Assembly (NCBI GenBank): GCA_016758965.1
Contig: JAEPRB010000142.1
Span: 1 to 64,000, forward strand
Length of the DNA stretch: 64,000 nt
Source of the DNA: Circinella minor
Lineage: Eukaryota > Mucoromycota > Mucoromycetes > Mucorales > Lichtheimiaceae
Direction of reading: 5' to 3'
Shown here piece after piece: positions 23,619 to 36,120 of this stretch. Position numbers and translations under genes: made by a program. The notes beneath the pieces were generated by a model. The model was not told the DNA's origin and ran no database searches. It was given only the letters and a program-made list of their open reading frames with translations. How positions within the stretch are numbered: the first letter of the stretch is position 1; each line of letters opens with the position of its first letter.

Positions 23619-24182
23619 TCATTTTAAAGAAGAAGATGCATATTCATGCGTTGTATAATATTCTGGGTATTTTTTAATTAATTGATCCAATTCATCACGT
23701 TGAAGAGCTAATGAAGGAGTGATTTCATCATAAACATCATTAAATAATTCTTGTAAACCAGGTTTAGGTATTTTTTCAGCGGGTGAAAATTTTGTTAAAA
23801 CGGTCTTACGTATTTCTTTACGTAATTCATCTTCTTTTTGTTGATCCCACCAACCTTCTTGAAGTTCCATATAACGTCTTAAACGTGTGATTGGATTATC
23901 AAATTTAGCACGTTCTTCTACTTCTTTACGATCACGATATTTTGTAGAATCATCCGAAGTACTATGATGTCCCACACGATAGGTCATGGCTTCAATTAAA
24001 ACAGGTTTGTTTTCATTGATAGCAATAGCACGAGCTGCTTTGGTAGCATTGTATACTGCAAATGCATCATTCCCATCTACACATACTGTATCAATACCAT
24101 AACCAATACCACGTGGAGCAATACCATCTCCTTTATATTGTTCACTTGAAGGAGTTGAAATAGCAAAACCATTGTTACGACT

Positions 24183-24217
<35 letters not shown>

Positions 24218-25300
24218 TATTCTATTAAAGTGTGTGATACTAAAAATGTGTGTGTGTGTTTTTTTTTTTCACTTTACCAAAAGAAAATGACAGGACAATT
24301 TAAAGTAGCAGCCATATTTAAACCAGCATGAAAATCACCTTCAGAAGCAGCTCCTTCACCAAAATAACAAATAGTTACTGCTTGTTTATCACCATTTAAT
24401 TTAAGTGCATAAGCTGCTCCAGCTGCTTGTGGAATTTGTGTACCCAATGGAGATGAAATAGTTTGAAAATTATGTTCTTTTGAACCATAATGTACTGGCA
24501 TTTGTCTTCCTTTACCACCATCCAATGTATTTGAAAAACATTGATTCATACAATCATCAATAGTAAATCCACGATATAATAACATAAATGCTTCTCGATA
24601 CTATTCAAATGATTTAGTTATTATTATAGGTCATTCGGGAGGGGAGGTGGGGGGGAGGAAAGAAGGTATTTTTGTTTTTACCTGACCATAAACAACATCT
24701 TGTGATTCAAGAGCTGCAGCACTTCCAATCATTGCTTCTTCACCATAATGAGTCATATAAAAACTAATACGACCTTGACGTTGGGCTTCATATAAAATTT
24801 CATCCATGGTATGTAAAGTCCACATATGTTGATACCATCCAAGAATGGTTTCTTTTGATAATTTTGGATCATGTTCTGATTTAAGAATTTTTCCAGTATG
24901 ATCCATAACACGATAGGCTTTACTAATATCACAAAGATGTTGCATAAAACTTAATTCATGAGTAAATTTATCTATATTATGCCAACTCGGTATTTTTGTT
25001 GTTTTATTAGGCTCATGTTGAGATATTGCTACATTGGCGGTTGTCGTACTCGTGGTGGTGGTTGTATTATACAATCTCTAAAAAACAAAAAAATTTAAAG
25101 GTATATTATAGTATGAGTGAATGTCATTGAAAATAAAGAAAAAGGGGCCCCATCCTAAGAAAGACTCCCGGGACCTTCCCAAATAATGGATTTTTTGGAT
25201 AATTTACATTTGTCAATACTATTCTATTATATGAAGGATTAGAAATGAAACGAGTCGTTAAACGAGAACGAGTCGTAGTAATAATAGATGAACGATACAT
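23619..25300 (-). CDS. BCKDHA: Branched-chain 2-oxoacid dehydrogenase E1 alpha (BCKDHA)
   Basis: Four exons, 25300-25208, 25077-24682, 24600-24278 and 24180-23619, encode 457 aa. E1 alpha with E1 beta decarboxylates the 2-oxoacids of Leu, Ile and Val in the mitochondrial matrix using thiamine diphosphate. Exon 1 is an Arg/Thr/Ser-rich presequence ([18 protein letters not shown]). The core has [37 protein letters not shown], the ThDP site [15 protein letters not shown]...[11 protein letters not shown], and the loop [14 protein letters not shown], which contains the serine region phosphorylated by BCKDH kinase in animals. The C-terminus (LFNDVYDEI) is complete. Fungi often lack this pathway, so its presence is a mild marker of an early-diverging fungus. 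Confidence 0.96.
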
Positions 25301-25932
25301 AAAATAACTCAAAAGAAGAATAGAAGGGGTTTGATTGTTATAAAAGAAGAAGAAAAGAAATAAAAGAGAAAAAGATAATGAGGTTAAAGAATATATATAT
25401 TTATTATAGGTTGGACTCGTGGGAAAAAACATGGAAACTGTTTTCCGCCTCTCCACTTTTTTTTTTTGTGATTGAGAAAAAAAAAAAAAAAAGAAACAAT
25501 AGAAATTTACAGTAATATTGATATAATAAGTGAGGGGTGGGGGGTGGAATAGTATATTAAAAGAGGTGTTGGAAAATAGAATCATGTTTTCTTTTTAGTA
25601 TAATGAAATAAAAGAAAAGAGAAATAGGCTCTCTACATAATATGAGTATACATAAATGAAGAAAGAGAGAAAGTGTAAAGTTCTTTTCATCCCTCTTTTT
25701 GTGTGTGTGTGTGTGTGTTCTTGGAAAACGTTCCTGGACAATTAACACCTTTTCATCCCAAATTTTTTTATCACCGAGAAAAAAAAAAAAAAAAAAAAAA
25801 GTCGCGCGCGTAAATAGTATGAATGAACGCGTCCGTTTTTTTTTTTTTTTTTTTTGAAAGATTGATATAGGTATTTTTTTTTAACCTAATTCTTCTTGGC
25901 AGAGAGGGAGAGAGAGAGAGAGCGAGGTATCT
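25301..25932. other. Intergenic
   Basis: Non-coding 630 bases between BCKDHA and the DAD3-like gene, with an A(24) run, GT repeats, a GC-rich fleck (GTCGCGCGCG) near 25801 and a GA run near 25905-25923. Nothing else identified. Confidence 0.55.
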
Positions 25933-26333
25933 TTATTGAAATGGAGGACGATTGGTATTATTATTATTATTATTATTATAACTTTTATCTTGTTCTTCTT
26001 CTACTTGTTGTCGTATTGTATTACTGTATGAAGAAGCCATAAAGAATGTATAAATCAATGAAAGACGTTGTTCAATAAGTCTCAATTTATGAATAAGTCG
26101 AGTTAATTGTTGATCATTGGTGGATGCGACAATATGATTTAACTATATATATATATATATATATATTATCAACCCCCCCCATTACCCTCATTTTCTGTTT
26201 AGAATTATCATTCTTATTTAAAATTAGACATTAAGAGACGAGATAAAATAAATAAATAAATTCTTACGGTTGCAATAGTATCAACAAATTTTCTTGTTTC
26301 ATTAATAATAAGATCTTCCATGTTGGATGACAT
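25933..26333 (-). CDS. DAD3: DASH complex subunit Dad3-like protein
   Basis: Two exons, 26333-26268 and 26142-25933 (intron GTAAGA...ATAG, phase 0), encode 91 aa. The chain LNHIVASTNDQQLTRLIHKL, RLIEQRLSLIYTFFMASSYS fits the Dad3 pattern of the DASH/Dam1 kinetochore-microtubule complex (helical, LxxLRxLExKxxLVYTLFKxSVYS). The tail is acidic and then poly-Asn (N x6) and likely disordered. Start is the first ATG and gives MSSNMEDLIINETRKFVDTI. DASH rings couple kinetochores to spindle microtubules. Short length makes the call moderate; other small helical proteins are possible. Confidence 0.6.
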
Positions 26334-26806
26334 TATTTGAAAATGTGTGTGTTTTTTTTTTGTTTCAGGGCGAAAAATAAAAAAAAAAAGGAGTGGGGGG
26401 GGGAGGGGAAGTAAATCTTTTTTTTAAGTGAAAAATAATAATTATCCAAAAATAGAGAAATAAATGGATAATGAATATATTTTTTGGGGGGGGGAGGGGG
26501 AAGGGAATAATCTTCTTTTCCAATCAATTCTTATCACGTATAAAAAGTAAATGACTATTTGTCTATTTGATTATATTTATTAACACATGAATAAAAAATG
26601 AGTTGAATATTATTTATTTAGATAACAAAAAGTTTTGTTATCAGAGCTGTAAATAAAAAATAAAATAACTTTTTTCCTGCAAAAAAAAAAAAAAAAAAAA
26701 TAGTGTTAGTGCTAACATATTCTACTCCTCCTCCTCCTCCTCCTCCTCCTCCAAAAACCCTAACACCACTTTATATATAATATAAAAGAAAGGAAAGGAA
26801 ACCACC
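26334..26806. other. Divergent intergenic (DAD3-like / DDHD phospholipase)
   Basis: Shared upstream region of two divergent genes. It contains G-runs, an A(22) run and a pure CTC-repeat tract; no other feature seen. Confidence 0.6.
26725..26752. repeat. (CTC)n polypyrimidine tract upstream of DDHD gene
   Basis: About nine TCC/CTC units in a row ending 54 bp before the ATG at 26807. A homopyrimidine mirror-like tract that could act as a promoter element or 5'UTR tract. Confidence 0.85.
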
Positions 26807-28998
26807 ATGAATGACATGGATACTTCTTCATTAACCAATTTATCTCATCAATATTCTATTCATCGTCGTGTGGGTCGACCAAGAAGTTTAATTCCTGATG
26901 CTAATGTACCTAACCTTGCTGTACGATGGTAAAAAAAAAAACAAAAAACAAAATGCTACCTCATGTTTGTACAATGAAAACTTTTTTTAAGAAAAAAAAA
27001 ATATTGACCACCTTAATTTTTTTTTTTTTTTTTTTTTTGGTTAAAAAAAAGGTTTCATGCCATAGATAATCCCATTACAGACCCTATTTCTATTCGAAAA
27101 GCTAAAACTTTATCAAGACGTTCAACTCAAAGTTCAGCAACAAGTCCAAATTTTAATATAAGTTCACCTAAAAAGTTACCACCTAAAGAATGGTTACCAT
27201 TTTCAAAAAGGGATTCTAATGCTCTTGAAAAAGCGTATCAAGTAAAAAAAAAAAACCTTTTTATATATATATATATATATATATGTAAAGTGTGGGGGGG
27301 GGAGGAGATTGATATAGAAACAAATGAAAATAAACTTACATCCACTACTTTTTTTTTAAAAAACTATTTTATTAGAATAATGATGTAAGAGCTAAAGTAT
27401 TAGTAAATGAAGATCATTTATTTGAAGTAGATGTAACAGCACGTACAATAAGTCCTGTTTATTGGGAAGGTCCAACGTATGAAGTGAGAAGAGCTACATG
27501 GTTTATACAAGGCGATGGATCAAAATGGATTCCATGTGAAGAAAGTTTAGCAGAACAAACTGAAATTGGTTATTAGTAAGTTTTTTTTTTTTTTATGTTA
27601 AGGAACTCAGTTTGGATATCTTATAACTTATTTTATATAATAGTAAACATAAACCCTATTTAATGACCGAAGATCCAATTACTACTACTACCAATACTTC
27701 TTCATCCAATAATTTACAAGAAAAAGAAAATGATTATGATTATGATGATGATATGGAATTACAAAGGTCAACAACAGCTATTGAAGAAAAAAAATTAGAA
27801 ATTAGTTTAGAACAACAACCTGTTGAAAGACAATGGAATTTATTAGGTCCTTATCTTGGTCAATATATTGTATATACAGGTGCTAATACTGCATGGTTAT
27901 TATAGTATGTATATATATATATAGATGTATATAAACCAAACAAAGATTTAATTTAATTTATTTATTATAGTAATACAGCAGGTAGTAAAATTGCTAAAAG
28001 TATTATTACAAGATTAACCAATCGATCTAATTTGGGGGGTACACGATTATTAAGAGGATATCCTGAAGTTGAAAAACAAAACAAGTCAAAAACAGCAAAT
28101 TCACCTAAAACAATGGAACAAGAAAAATTATCGAATGAATCAGAAAATAAGGATGATAATAATAATAATATTAGTATTGAACGTGGAATAGAAATTACAA
28201 ATACACAAGAAGAAATGGAAGGATATGATAATGAAGATAGTGAAGAAGAAGTAAGATCTATTGATCATTTAGTATTTGTCATTCATGGGTAAGAAGTGAA
28301 CTCTATTTCTTTTTTTTATGTGTGTGTGTGTGTGTGAAGAGAAGAAATGGTTCTAAACGAATAAACCTTTTTTTTTCTTTAGTATTGGACAAAAAATGTC
28401 AGAAAGAATGGGTCAAAATTTCACAAATGGTAAATAAAAAAAAACAAATCAAATCAAATTCAAAATATTCATAATAATAATAATAATAATAATAATTAGA
28501 TGTAAATATGTTACGAAAAACATTAAAATCAGCTTATTCTACAGCTATTGCTGCTACCAATAATCCTCAACGACCTAATGGTATACAAGTTTTACCTGTT
28601 TTATGGCGACATGAAATTACATTTGGTGTAGCAAGTGATGATCAAGAAGGTGTTGAAATGGATTTGGGTATGGTGGGAGCAGATGATGGTCATCCAACAT
28701 TAGATGAACTTACATTAGAAGGTGTTCCTAATATACGTTTAGTCGTATCCGATGTTCTTTTGGATGGTAAAGTATATTAAATAACAACATTTTTTTTTAT
28801 GATTCTATAACAAAAAATAGTTAATTCTTATTTCTTATATTAGTTCCATTATATCTTACTCAAAAATATCGAGATCAAATGACAACTATTATTACAAAAG
28901 AAATTAATCGTGTTTATCGATTATTTGTTCAAAGAAATCCAGAATTTTTAGAAAATAATGGCAAAGTAACACTTATTGGACATTCACTTGGTGTAAGT

Positions 28999-29042
<44 letters not shown>

Positions 29043-30247
29043 ATAAGATGAATAGAACTAACACATCCATCTCATGTTTATAGTCTTTACTTGCATTTGA
29101 TGTATTAAGTACTCAACCACAAATGGATTATTCAAAACAAACATCGATTTCTTTATTGGATAATAAGAAGAAGGAAAAAAAATCATCTTCTACAACGGAT
29201 AAAAAAAATAATCCGGGGGCATCTCTTTTATTTCCAGTACAAAATTTTTTTGCTGTTGGATCCCCTTTAGGTGTTATTTTACTTTTAAGAGGATATAAAA
29301 TAGCAGCAAGAAAATCAATGGAAGCGGATCAAATCAATAATAGTACAACTCATTTTGGTGATATGTCATATACCCCATCCACAATATCATTTTGTTATCC
29401 TGCAGTAGATAATTTGTATAATATTTTTCACAAGGTAAATATAATATATATATATATATATATTAGATTAAAATTTGGATTAGGATGTTAAAAACGAATT
29501 CATTTTTTATTTTTTTATTTTGAAAAAAAAAAAAAAAAAAAAAAAAAAGTCGGATCCAGTAGCTTATCGACTTGAACCATTAATTGCAAGACAATATGGT
29601 GCAAAACTTAAACCTGTTCCAATAGCTTATATTAAAGGAGGATTAAAAAGTGTGATTGATGCTGGATTTAGTGTTGGATCGGGTATTGCTAATCGAGCAG
29701 GTGCTATGTTTGAATCCATGAAATCAGGATTTACAACAAGTTTATTTATGCGTGGTTTGGGACTTTCAAAACAATTAGAAGATGAATTACATCATCATCA
29801 ACAACAAGAACAACAAGAAAGAAATATAGAACAAGAATCATCATCCATGAATAATAATAATAACAATAATGGATCCTCTACTACACCTCCTATGGCAGAT
29901 GATCAAACACTTCGTTCAAGATCAAGAAGTGATCCTTCTATGGCTGAAAAATATCGAAAACGATCTTCATCCATGTCAGCAGGTGAATTATCAGGTGCTG
30001 AAAAATTACAAATGTTGAATAGAAATGGTCGTGTTGATTTTTGTTTACAAGAAGGTATTTTGGAAAATCCATATCTAAGTGCATTTAGTGCTCATATGGC
30101 TTATTGGCAGGTAAATAATAATAAAAGAATATATATATAGTCTATTTCATTCAAAAAAACTCGATCAATAATAATAATAATTATAATAAATAGGATTTGG
30201 ATGTTGCAGCATTTCTTGTACGAGAAATATATACAATGAATAAATAA
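26807..30247 (+). CDS. DDHD-domain phosphatidic-acid-preferring phospholipase A1
   Basis: Eleven exons: 26807-26928, 27052-27241, 27376-27575, 27644-27904, 27971-28288, 28383-28429, 28500-28766, 28844-28992, 29084-29434, 29550-30110, 30194-30247; 839 aa, all junctions in frame. Homologue of animal DDHD1/DDHD2/SEC23IP and yeast YOR022C, intracellular lipases acting at ER/Golgi/mitochondria. An N-terminal WWE-like part (VRWFHAIDNPITDP, WLPFSKRDSNALEKAYQ, YWEGPTYEVRRATWFIQGDG) is followed by IDHLVFVIHGIGQKMSERMG and the lipase box GHSLG with Ser ~516. The DDHD metal-site residues can be read in order: D in KSDPVAYRLEP, D in GRVDFCLQ, H in SAHMAYW, D in DLDVAAFL. Poly-Asn and acidic linkers interrupt the domains. 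Some 3' splice sites are purine-only (see findings). Confidence 0.92.
29001..29039. repeat. (TA)n microsatellite in an intron
   Basis: Pure TA run filling most of the intron just after the GHSLG exon of the DDHD gene. Confidence 0.9.
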
Positions 30248-30296
30248 ATAAAACACTCAAAAGGGAGAGGGGGGGGGATGTTGTGTTTTATTTTAT

Positions 30297-30884
30297 TTAT
30301 TTATGAAATGCATTCATCACACGGTCTGTAGCTGCTTCATTTGGATTATATTCTTTTGGCATATTAAGACCTACACGTTTTGCAGACATTTCAATTCTCT
30401 TCTTTTGTTCTAAAACAATAGCTGAATATTGATCTCGAAGTTCCTATATATCATAGTATTAGTATTATTATTATCGTTATTGTTGTAAATTATTTAGATC
30501 CTCCTCCTCCCCCCCTAGTAGAATTTTAAAATACTAAAGAAATACCTTATGTTGTCGTGAACTTCTTAAATAAGTCAATACATTTTCAGCATTCGTATTT
30601 AATGCTTCCATTTTTTTTGGATCCGTTACATTTTTATTTTCACGATACATTGTTTTTAATTGTTTTTCAAATATATCATTGGTTTTTGTGAACTAAAAAA
30701 AAAAAAGTTTATAAGTATTATATAGATATAGACACACCCCTCCTCTTTTTTCTTTTTTGAATAAAAAAAAAATAATGTTTTTGGTTCTATATATATATAA
30801 TTTGAGTTTTTTTTTTTTTTTTACCTGTCGATGGACTTCACGTAATAATTGTCGATAGGTTGCAATTCTTGATACTACTGCCAT
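30297..30884 (-). CDS. FMC1: FMC1, mitochondrial ATP synthase assembly factor
   Basis: Three exons, 30884-30825, 30692-30546 and 30443-30297, give 117 aa. Fmc1 helps the Atp12-dependent assembly of the F1 ATP synthase and belongs to the LYR-like group. The N-terminus has ATYRQLLREVHRQ (LYR-like motif); the C-terminal half has NVLTYLRSSRQHKELRDQYS, then the family end SAKRVGLNMPKEYNP. Length and layout fit FMC1 (about 110-155 aa). The gene lies convergent to the DDHD gene, with only about 50 bp between stop codons. Start is the single in-frame ATG before the LYR motif. Confidence 0.82.
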
Positions 30885-32939
30885 GATTATTATTTTTTTT
30901 GTTGTTGTAATGGGAAGTTGACAACTTTTTTTTTTAAATTATTTATGAAATGAAAACTTTAGACCTCAGCTGAGGGTGGGTGGGGGGGGGAATTGACTCT
31001 TTTGACAGGGACGAAGAAAGATATCCCCCCCCACTCTCTTTCTCTTAAACTGTTGATTAATATCTACAAGCCTATATTTTGACGCTTGTTCTTTTTTTCA
31101 AACTGACGTCAACTTTTAATTAGAAATCTTGATTCATAGCTCGAAATGGATGGTTTTTTTTTTTTTTTTTATCTTTGTCTAAGTTCGAGTCACCTCACAC
31201 TTGGGAGATGATACCATTTGAAAACTTAATAAAACTAGTTTGTGAATTTTTTATAACATTTTTTTTTCTTCACAAGATGGGGGGAGGGTTTGTAAGGCGC
31301 TTTGTGTAATCTATTTACATTGACAACCCTTGGAAGAAATCTTTATCCTATTAGAAGACAAAAAAAAAAAATTAACAACCAATGGATCTTAACCTGTCTT
31401 TATGAATTAAATATATATGAACGATGAATTTCATTAGAATCATTTAAGTACGTAAAAACAAATATCACTTTTTTTATATTCAAATATTATATCAAAAGTA
31501 ACACGATCCAGCAATGGATTACTCAATAAAAAAAAACTACTTGTTTATCAATGTAGAACTATTTATATTGACAATAAGAATTTAAATGAGTCAGATTATT
31601 GGATATATGTTGAAAGATGGAATGATATATAAGATTGTTTTATAGTCATTTTACAAGAGTGATATATACTTTTTATTTTGTTCTTTTTCTCACCTCTCTT
31701 TTTTTTTTGGTCTCTTCTATAGCAAAAGACCAATACAAATATGGAAACTGAATTCGAAAGATTGATTGATGGTGACCCAACAAACAAGAGTGTAACGCGT
31801 TGCGCAAAAAGACAATGGCACATTTTAAACGACCCACTGATATGAATTGACATTGGGGAGCCTAATGTTGAGAATCGAGTCAATGTAAAAAAAAAAAAAA
31901 GGTACTTTACCGATTCAAAACTTGACGTAACAACGTATCGAGAGGAACTTGGGGGGGGTTAGAACCCTTTGCATTTCTTCAAAGGAAGGAATAAAATTGA
32001 ATACATCTAAATATAAAAAGGCTATATCCGTTCACTCCTGTTTTAAATCCTACAGAAGTTCCTGAAGCTGGTAAGTATCAATATACGTATGTAGAAACCT
32101 TTTTCGTTTTTGTGAAAATACGTAGCTTATAAAAAATATATATTAAAAAGTAGATGACATTTGAAGAACTCAACATCGAAGAAACTAATACGTATTTTAA
32201 ATACCCAAGGTACAACATTACGTGTTTCTTGTATTACTGGGTGAATTCATTAATGAGACTTTTTTTTTTTGATATAATTATAGCCAACTACAGTAAAAAA
32301 TCTATACTTGCTTTAGCCAAATTGTAGTGTCATAGGATTAAGTATATAAAAAATCCAGGAGATTCTAACGGGGGGTCTATCCCTGATTAGAACCTAATCA
32401 AGATCTTCTTGAGAACAAAGGTTATCATCATCTTGAGATCATTTTTTTTTTCAAGGTACTTTCTTCATATTAATATAACTGGTAGAAATAATTCATTATG
32501 ATAAACAATTCATCTAAATAGACCAACTCTCATACAGTACACACATACATCTTTATCTTAATATTTTCGAGAATAAATATACTCTGTTTCAATAGACTCT
32601 TTGTTTTATTTTATTTGTTGAATTAAATTATTAAGACAAGTTACTTTATCATTTTAGGAACTGAAAAGGACCATTTTGATGTGAACTAGTAACAAAGCGT
32701 GACGTCGAAAACAAATCAAGGAAAGGAAAGGTGGTTACACCAGTTTAAACAACAAGATGTTACAGTTAACAAGGGAGTTTGGGGGCTTGCCGCCAAACCG
32801 CAGCTCCGGAGGGGTTGTACACGAAGAAGCGAAGCAGAGAGGGCTCAACCCACGAAGGTGTGAAGGTGAAGAAGACTCGTGTTACAGGTAAATCGTTACA
32901 ATACTATTATTTGATTTTGGTGTTGTGATCATACTAACT
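30885..32939. other. Intergenic / decayed region
   Basis: About 2 kb without a supportable gene. A G/C-richer patch at about 32730-32880 (GAGGGCTCAACCCACGAAGG) resembles a patch at 34300-34350, so part may belong to the dispersed repeat family described next. Confidence 0.45.
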
Positions 32940-35900
32940 CATAATATTCACTTTTAGAAGTCCAATTACAGAAGATAGTAATATGTTTCGCAACTATTGT
33001 ACAAAACAACCCAATTCATGGATCAACATATTGCCTATATTCGTAAATCACCAACACCATGTTCTCAAAGTAGTCGATGTCGCCTTTTACAAACAATGAG
33101 AACAAAGGTTGATCAACAGATGCCTCTGTACGTATAAAATATTTGTTTCACCTATTTCTTCTGCATCAAAGCCATTGATGAACCGAGATTATCTAGTAAA
33201 CGACGTTATTATAAATGCGTTAAAAGGTATGGATGGTACAGCCCGATTTAGCTGAAACCAGACCAGTCAGACAACCAAGGTAATAATTAATATCTTATGG
33301 CAAACATGATTTTTTTTTTATTTTCGTCATCACTAATTTGAATACGTTTTATTAAGCAGATTTATATTCATTTCTATCCACATGTCTTCACAAAGTTCGG
33401 TTCTGTTTAATTAATTATGCAGGTTTGTCTACTGAACCAAATGATGTTCAATTTTTTTTAGAGTAAGTATGTACTGACTAAATATGATAACAGCCACAGC
33501 TATATTTCACTAACAACCGATCTATATTATTTAATTTTGAATTTCACAATTAAATTATTTTTATAGAATGAATGAAAATGTGGAAGAAGTAGTAGTGGAT
33601 CATGGTTCAGAAATTGAAGTGCTAGATAAATTTAGCCTTCTAGATAAAGGTATTATTTTCAAATTCGATTGTCGCGCAGAGACTGTCAAACACTCTATCA
33701 TTTGATAGTCTGGATGAATTGAAAGGGTAATGTGGTATTTGTTGTGTATTCATATATAATAGCACTTTTCATTTATTTGATTTTTTATTACATTCTAAAA
33801 AAAAACTGATAGTCATCATACCAAGGAAGAAGGAAGAATAGAATTGGGAAGGGACCATGACTAGCATATAATTATTTATGCAAAAAACTACACTTTTTGC
33901 CCAAACTTAAAATTCTTATTTAATATTGCCCCTATATTTTTTTAAAGTCAGCGATGGATATATAAAAAATGACCCTCACCACTCATATTCTACTCTTTTT
34001 TCTTTCTTTATGTTAATGAAAAATAATTTTATGAAAAAAGAAACATATTTTATTTACAAGACAACTTTGGCTACATACCCCAACTTCTCTTGAACATTGA
34101 TGTTAAGCTTGACACCGGAATGGAATGGTCAAGTTAAAACGGAGAGAACATGACACGACCGCAGGATCGTACAGTACGACTTTTTCATTATCGTTCAATG
34201 TGACTCAAAATAATGTTGAAGGTGACAACTTTTGTTGTACATTGAAAAATAACGAGTCTCGCCCAAAGCATAGCTTCCATAGAGTTTAACATGAAGCGAA
34301 GGGGAGGGGACTCAACCCATGAAGGTGCGAAGGTGACAAAAACGCGTTCACACTAATAATAAAAATCAACCCTATTGAAGCAATAAAAAAAAAGTTAGTA
34401 CAGGAGGTTAATTTTTGAATACTCTGAGGGAAAACAATAAAAAAAAAAAGTACTAAACTTTGACCTAATAATTTGGTTGTTTAATACATGAAAACATAGA
34501 ATCTTCTTAAGCGGATGGAGCAAACAACAGGTACATGTTAGTGCTATTTTTTGTGTACAAGAAAAACGGGAAAGAAAAAGAGAAGATATGTGTGTATGTG
34601 TTTTACGAAAGAGAAAAACATGAGTTTGTTTGAAGAACTTGTTTATTATACTTTGTAAAATTATATTAACATAACCAATTTCTAGACATAGTGCTATTTA
34701 GAAGAGCGAGCAGAAGAAGAAAATGATGATTATGATAAAGGTGAAATTGCAAAGCTTTATTAAAGTGATCAAGAGGCCACTTGACTTTGAAAGAATGGGT
34801 GATATCAAAGCTGAAGACATCGCTACTGATAAAGAAAAAGAACAGGTAAGAATAGAAACGGGATTAAATGTGAATGTATAGCAGACATCACAAATTGTAT
34901 ATTCATGTCTATTTTTTCTTTTCTTTTCAAATAATGGTGTATTGATCGAATAGGAGAGCACAAACGCCGAAAATATGTGTATGATTATTTGACAAATATT
35001 GATAAAGTCTGGCAACCTGAAAAAAATTTGGAGTATTAATAACAACACTGATATAACCGCTGCATTAATCGCTTATCGTGAACGATCTATATATCTCGCC
35101 AACTTGGAAAAAAACAAGTTGAGTGACAATAGAGTTTTGTCACTCAGTAATGTTTATCGGTCTTGACCAAGAAAACTCGTGCTTCCATTTGTTCGATAAA
35201 CAGGCTTTATGGACTCGTCGCAAAACAATTCAAAGCCAAACAAGGCTATAAGCTTTTGCCATCCTTGGCGAGAAAATGGTGGTCTAAGTTTGATAAAGTT
35301 ATTTATCATCAAACTTAGAGTTTCAAAAAACAAAGTTAAGCAGAATGGCACGTGCTTTCGCAAATGAAGCAGATGACCTGCATGAAAATAACGAAGGAGA
35401 TGATGATGACGAAGAAGAAGACGAACAAGGCATATTGCAGCGATTTGCTGAATTAATCGTACATATGGTGCCTATCTTTGACACATGGTCGGACAACGGG
35501 GGTCCTTGAAAACACCTTCAAACAACAACATATAACACCGTTTCTTCGCAATATCTTCCCTCCGACAATTAACATCCGTGATGGCGAAAGCCACATAGTA
35601 AATGATCCTTTGAGTTTATTGGCAGACTATGTAGGATCATATTTATCATCTGCAGGAAGTGTATTTGACATATTGGCCATTGAAGTGAAACCAACCGAAA
35701 AAAAGTTTGGTCAACTCCAATCCGATTTCGTAAAAACAAGAAAAGAAATGAAGGATAGGCTGGATTCTTTAGTTGAGAAAGGTATTTACAATGGTATTGT
35801 TGCTAGTTTCGTTCCTGAAGGTTACGAATCCAGCGCACATACAATGGAGCTTGTAAGCGAAGGAGTTTATTTGATGGTACAAAGGGGTAAATGTGGTTTA

Positions 35901-36000
35901 TTACGATCACCCAATGGTGCAAGCCACATTTCCCCAACTTTACGAACATTTCTTCCAGATCCAAAATTTATTGTTGCCAAGAATGATCCAAAAAATTGAT
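32940..36000 (+). pseudogene. Decayed multi-exon gene of a dispersed family (copy A)
   Basis: Coding-like exons with plausible GT-AG borders are recognisable: ~33008-33125, a short exon ending GAGTAAGT near 33463 joined to 33567-33717 (MNENVEEVVVDHGSEIEVLD), ~34760-34846 (RPLDFERMGDIKAEDIATDK), ~34953-35040 (HKRRKYVYDYLTNIDKVWQP), and 35345-36000 (acidic DDDDEEEDE, then HITPFLRNIFPPTINIRDGE, DYVGSYLSSAG, FDILAIEVKPTEKK, FVPEGYESSAH). Comparison with copy B at 62.2-64 kb shows a one-base insertion near 35497 (run of G) and a further frame shift near 35930, so this copy is broken. The FD...EVK pattern resembles the E-x-K core of PD-(D/E)XK nucleases, but function is unknown. Confidence 0.6.
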
Positions 36001-36120
36001 CAGATTTCGACACTTCATCAAGCCTGGAAAGGTAGATCAAGCTTGTCTCAGGTTATTTATCGAAAGCAGCGTGGTCACTACTTCCACGACTCCCAAGCTT
36101 CTACCTCTCGAAAAACAATC
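34010..36120 (+). repeat. Dispersed inverted repeat, copy A
   Basis: Matches the reverse complement of 62200-64000 nearly throughout, including non-coding sequence (for example AAGCTTGACACCGGAATGGA at ~34105). Copy A has about 230 extra bases at ~34517-34748 that copy B lacks. Confidence 0.85.

Noticed and set aside
32760..32880. GC-richer patch considered as a tRNA or other structural RNA
   Set aside because: No cloverleaf, A-box or B-box pattern found; a related patch at 34300-34350 suggests it is part of the dispersed repeat.
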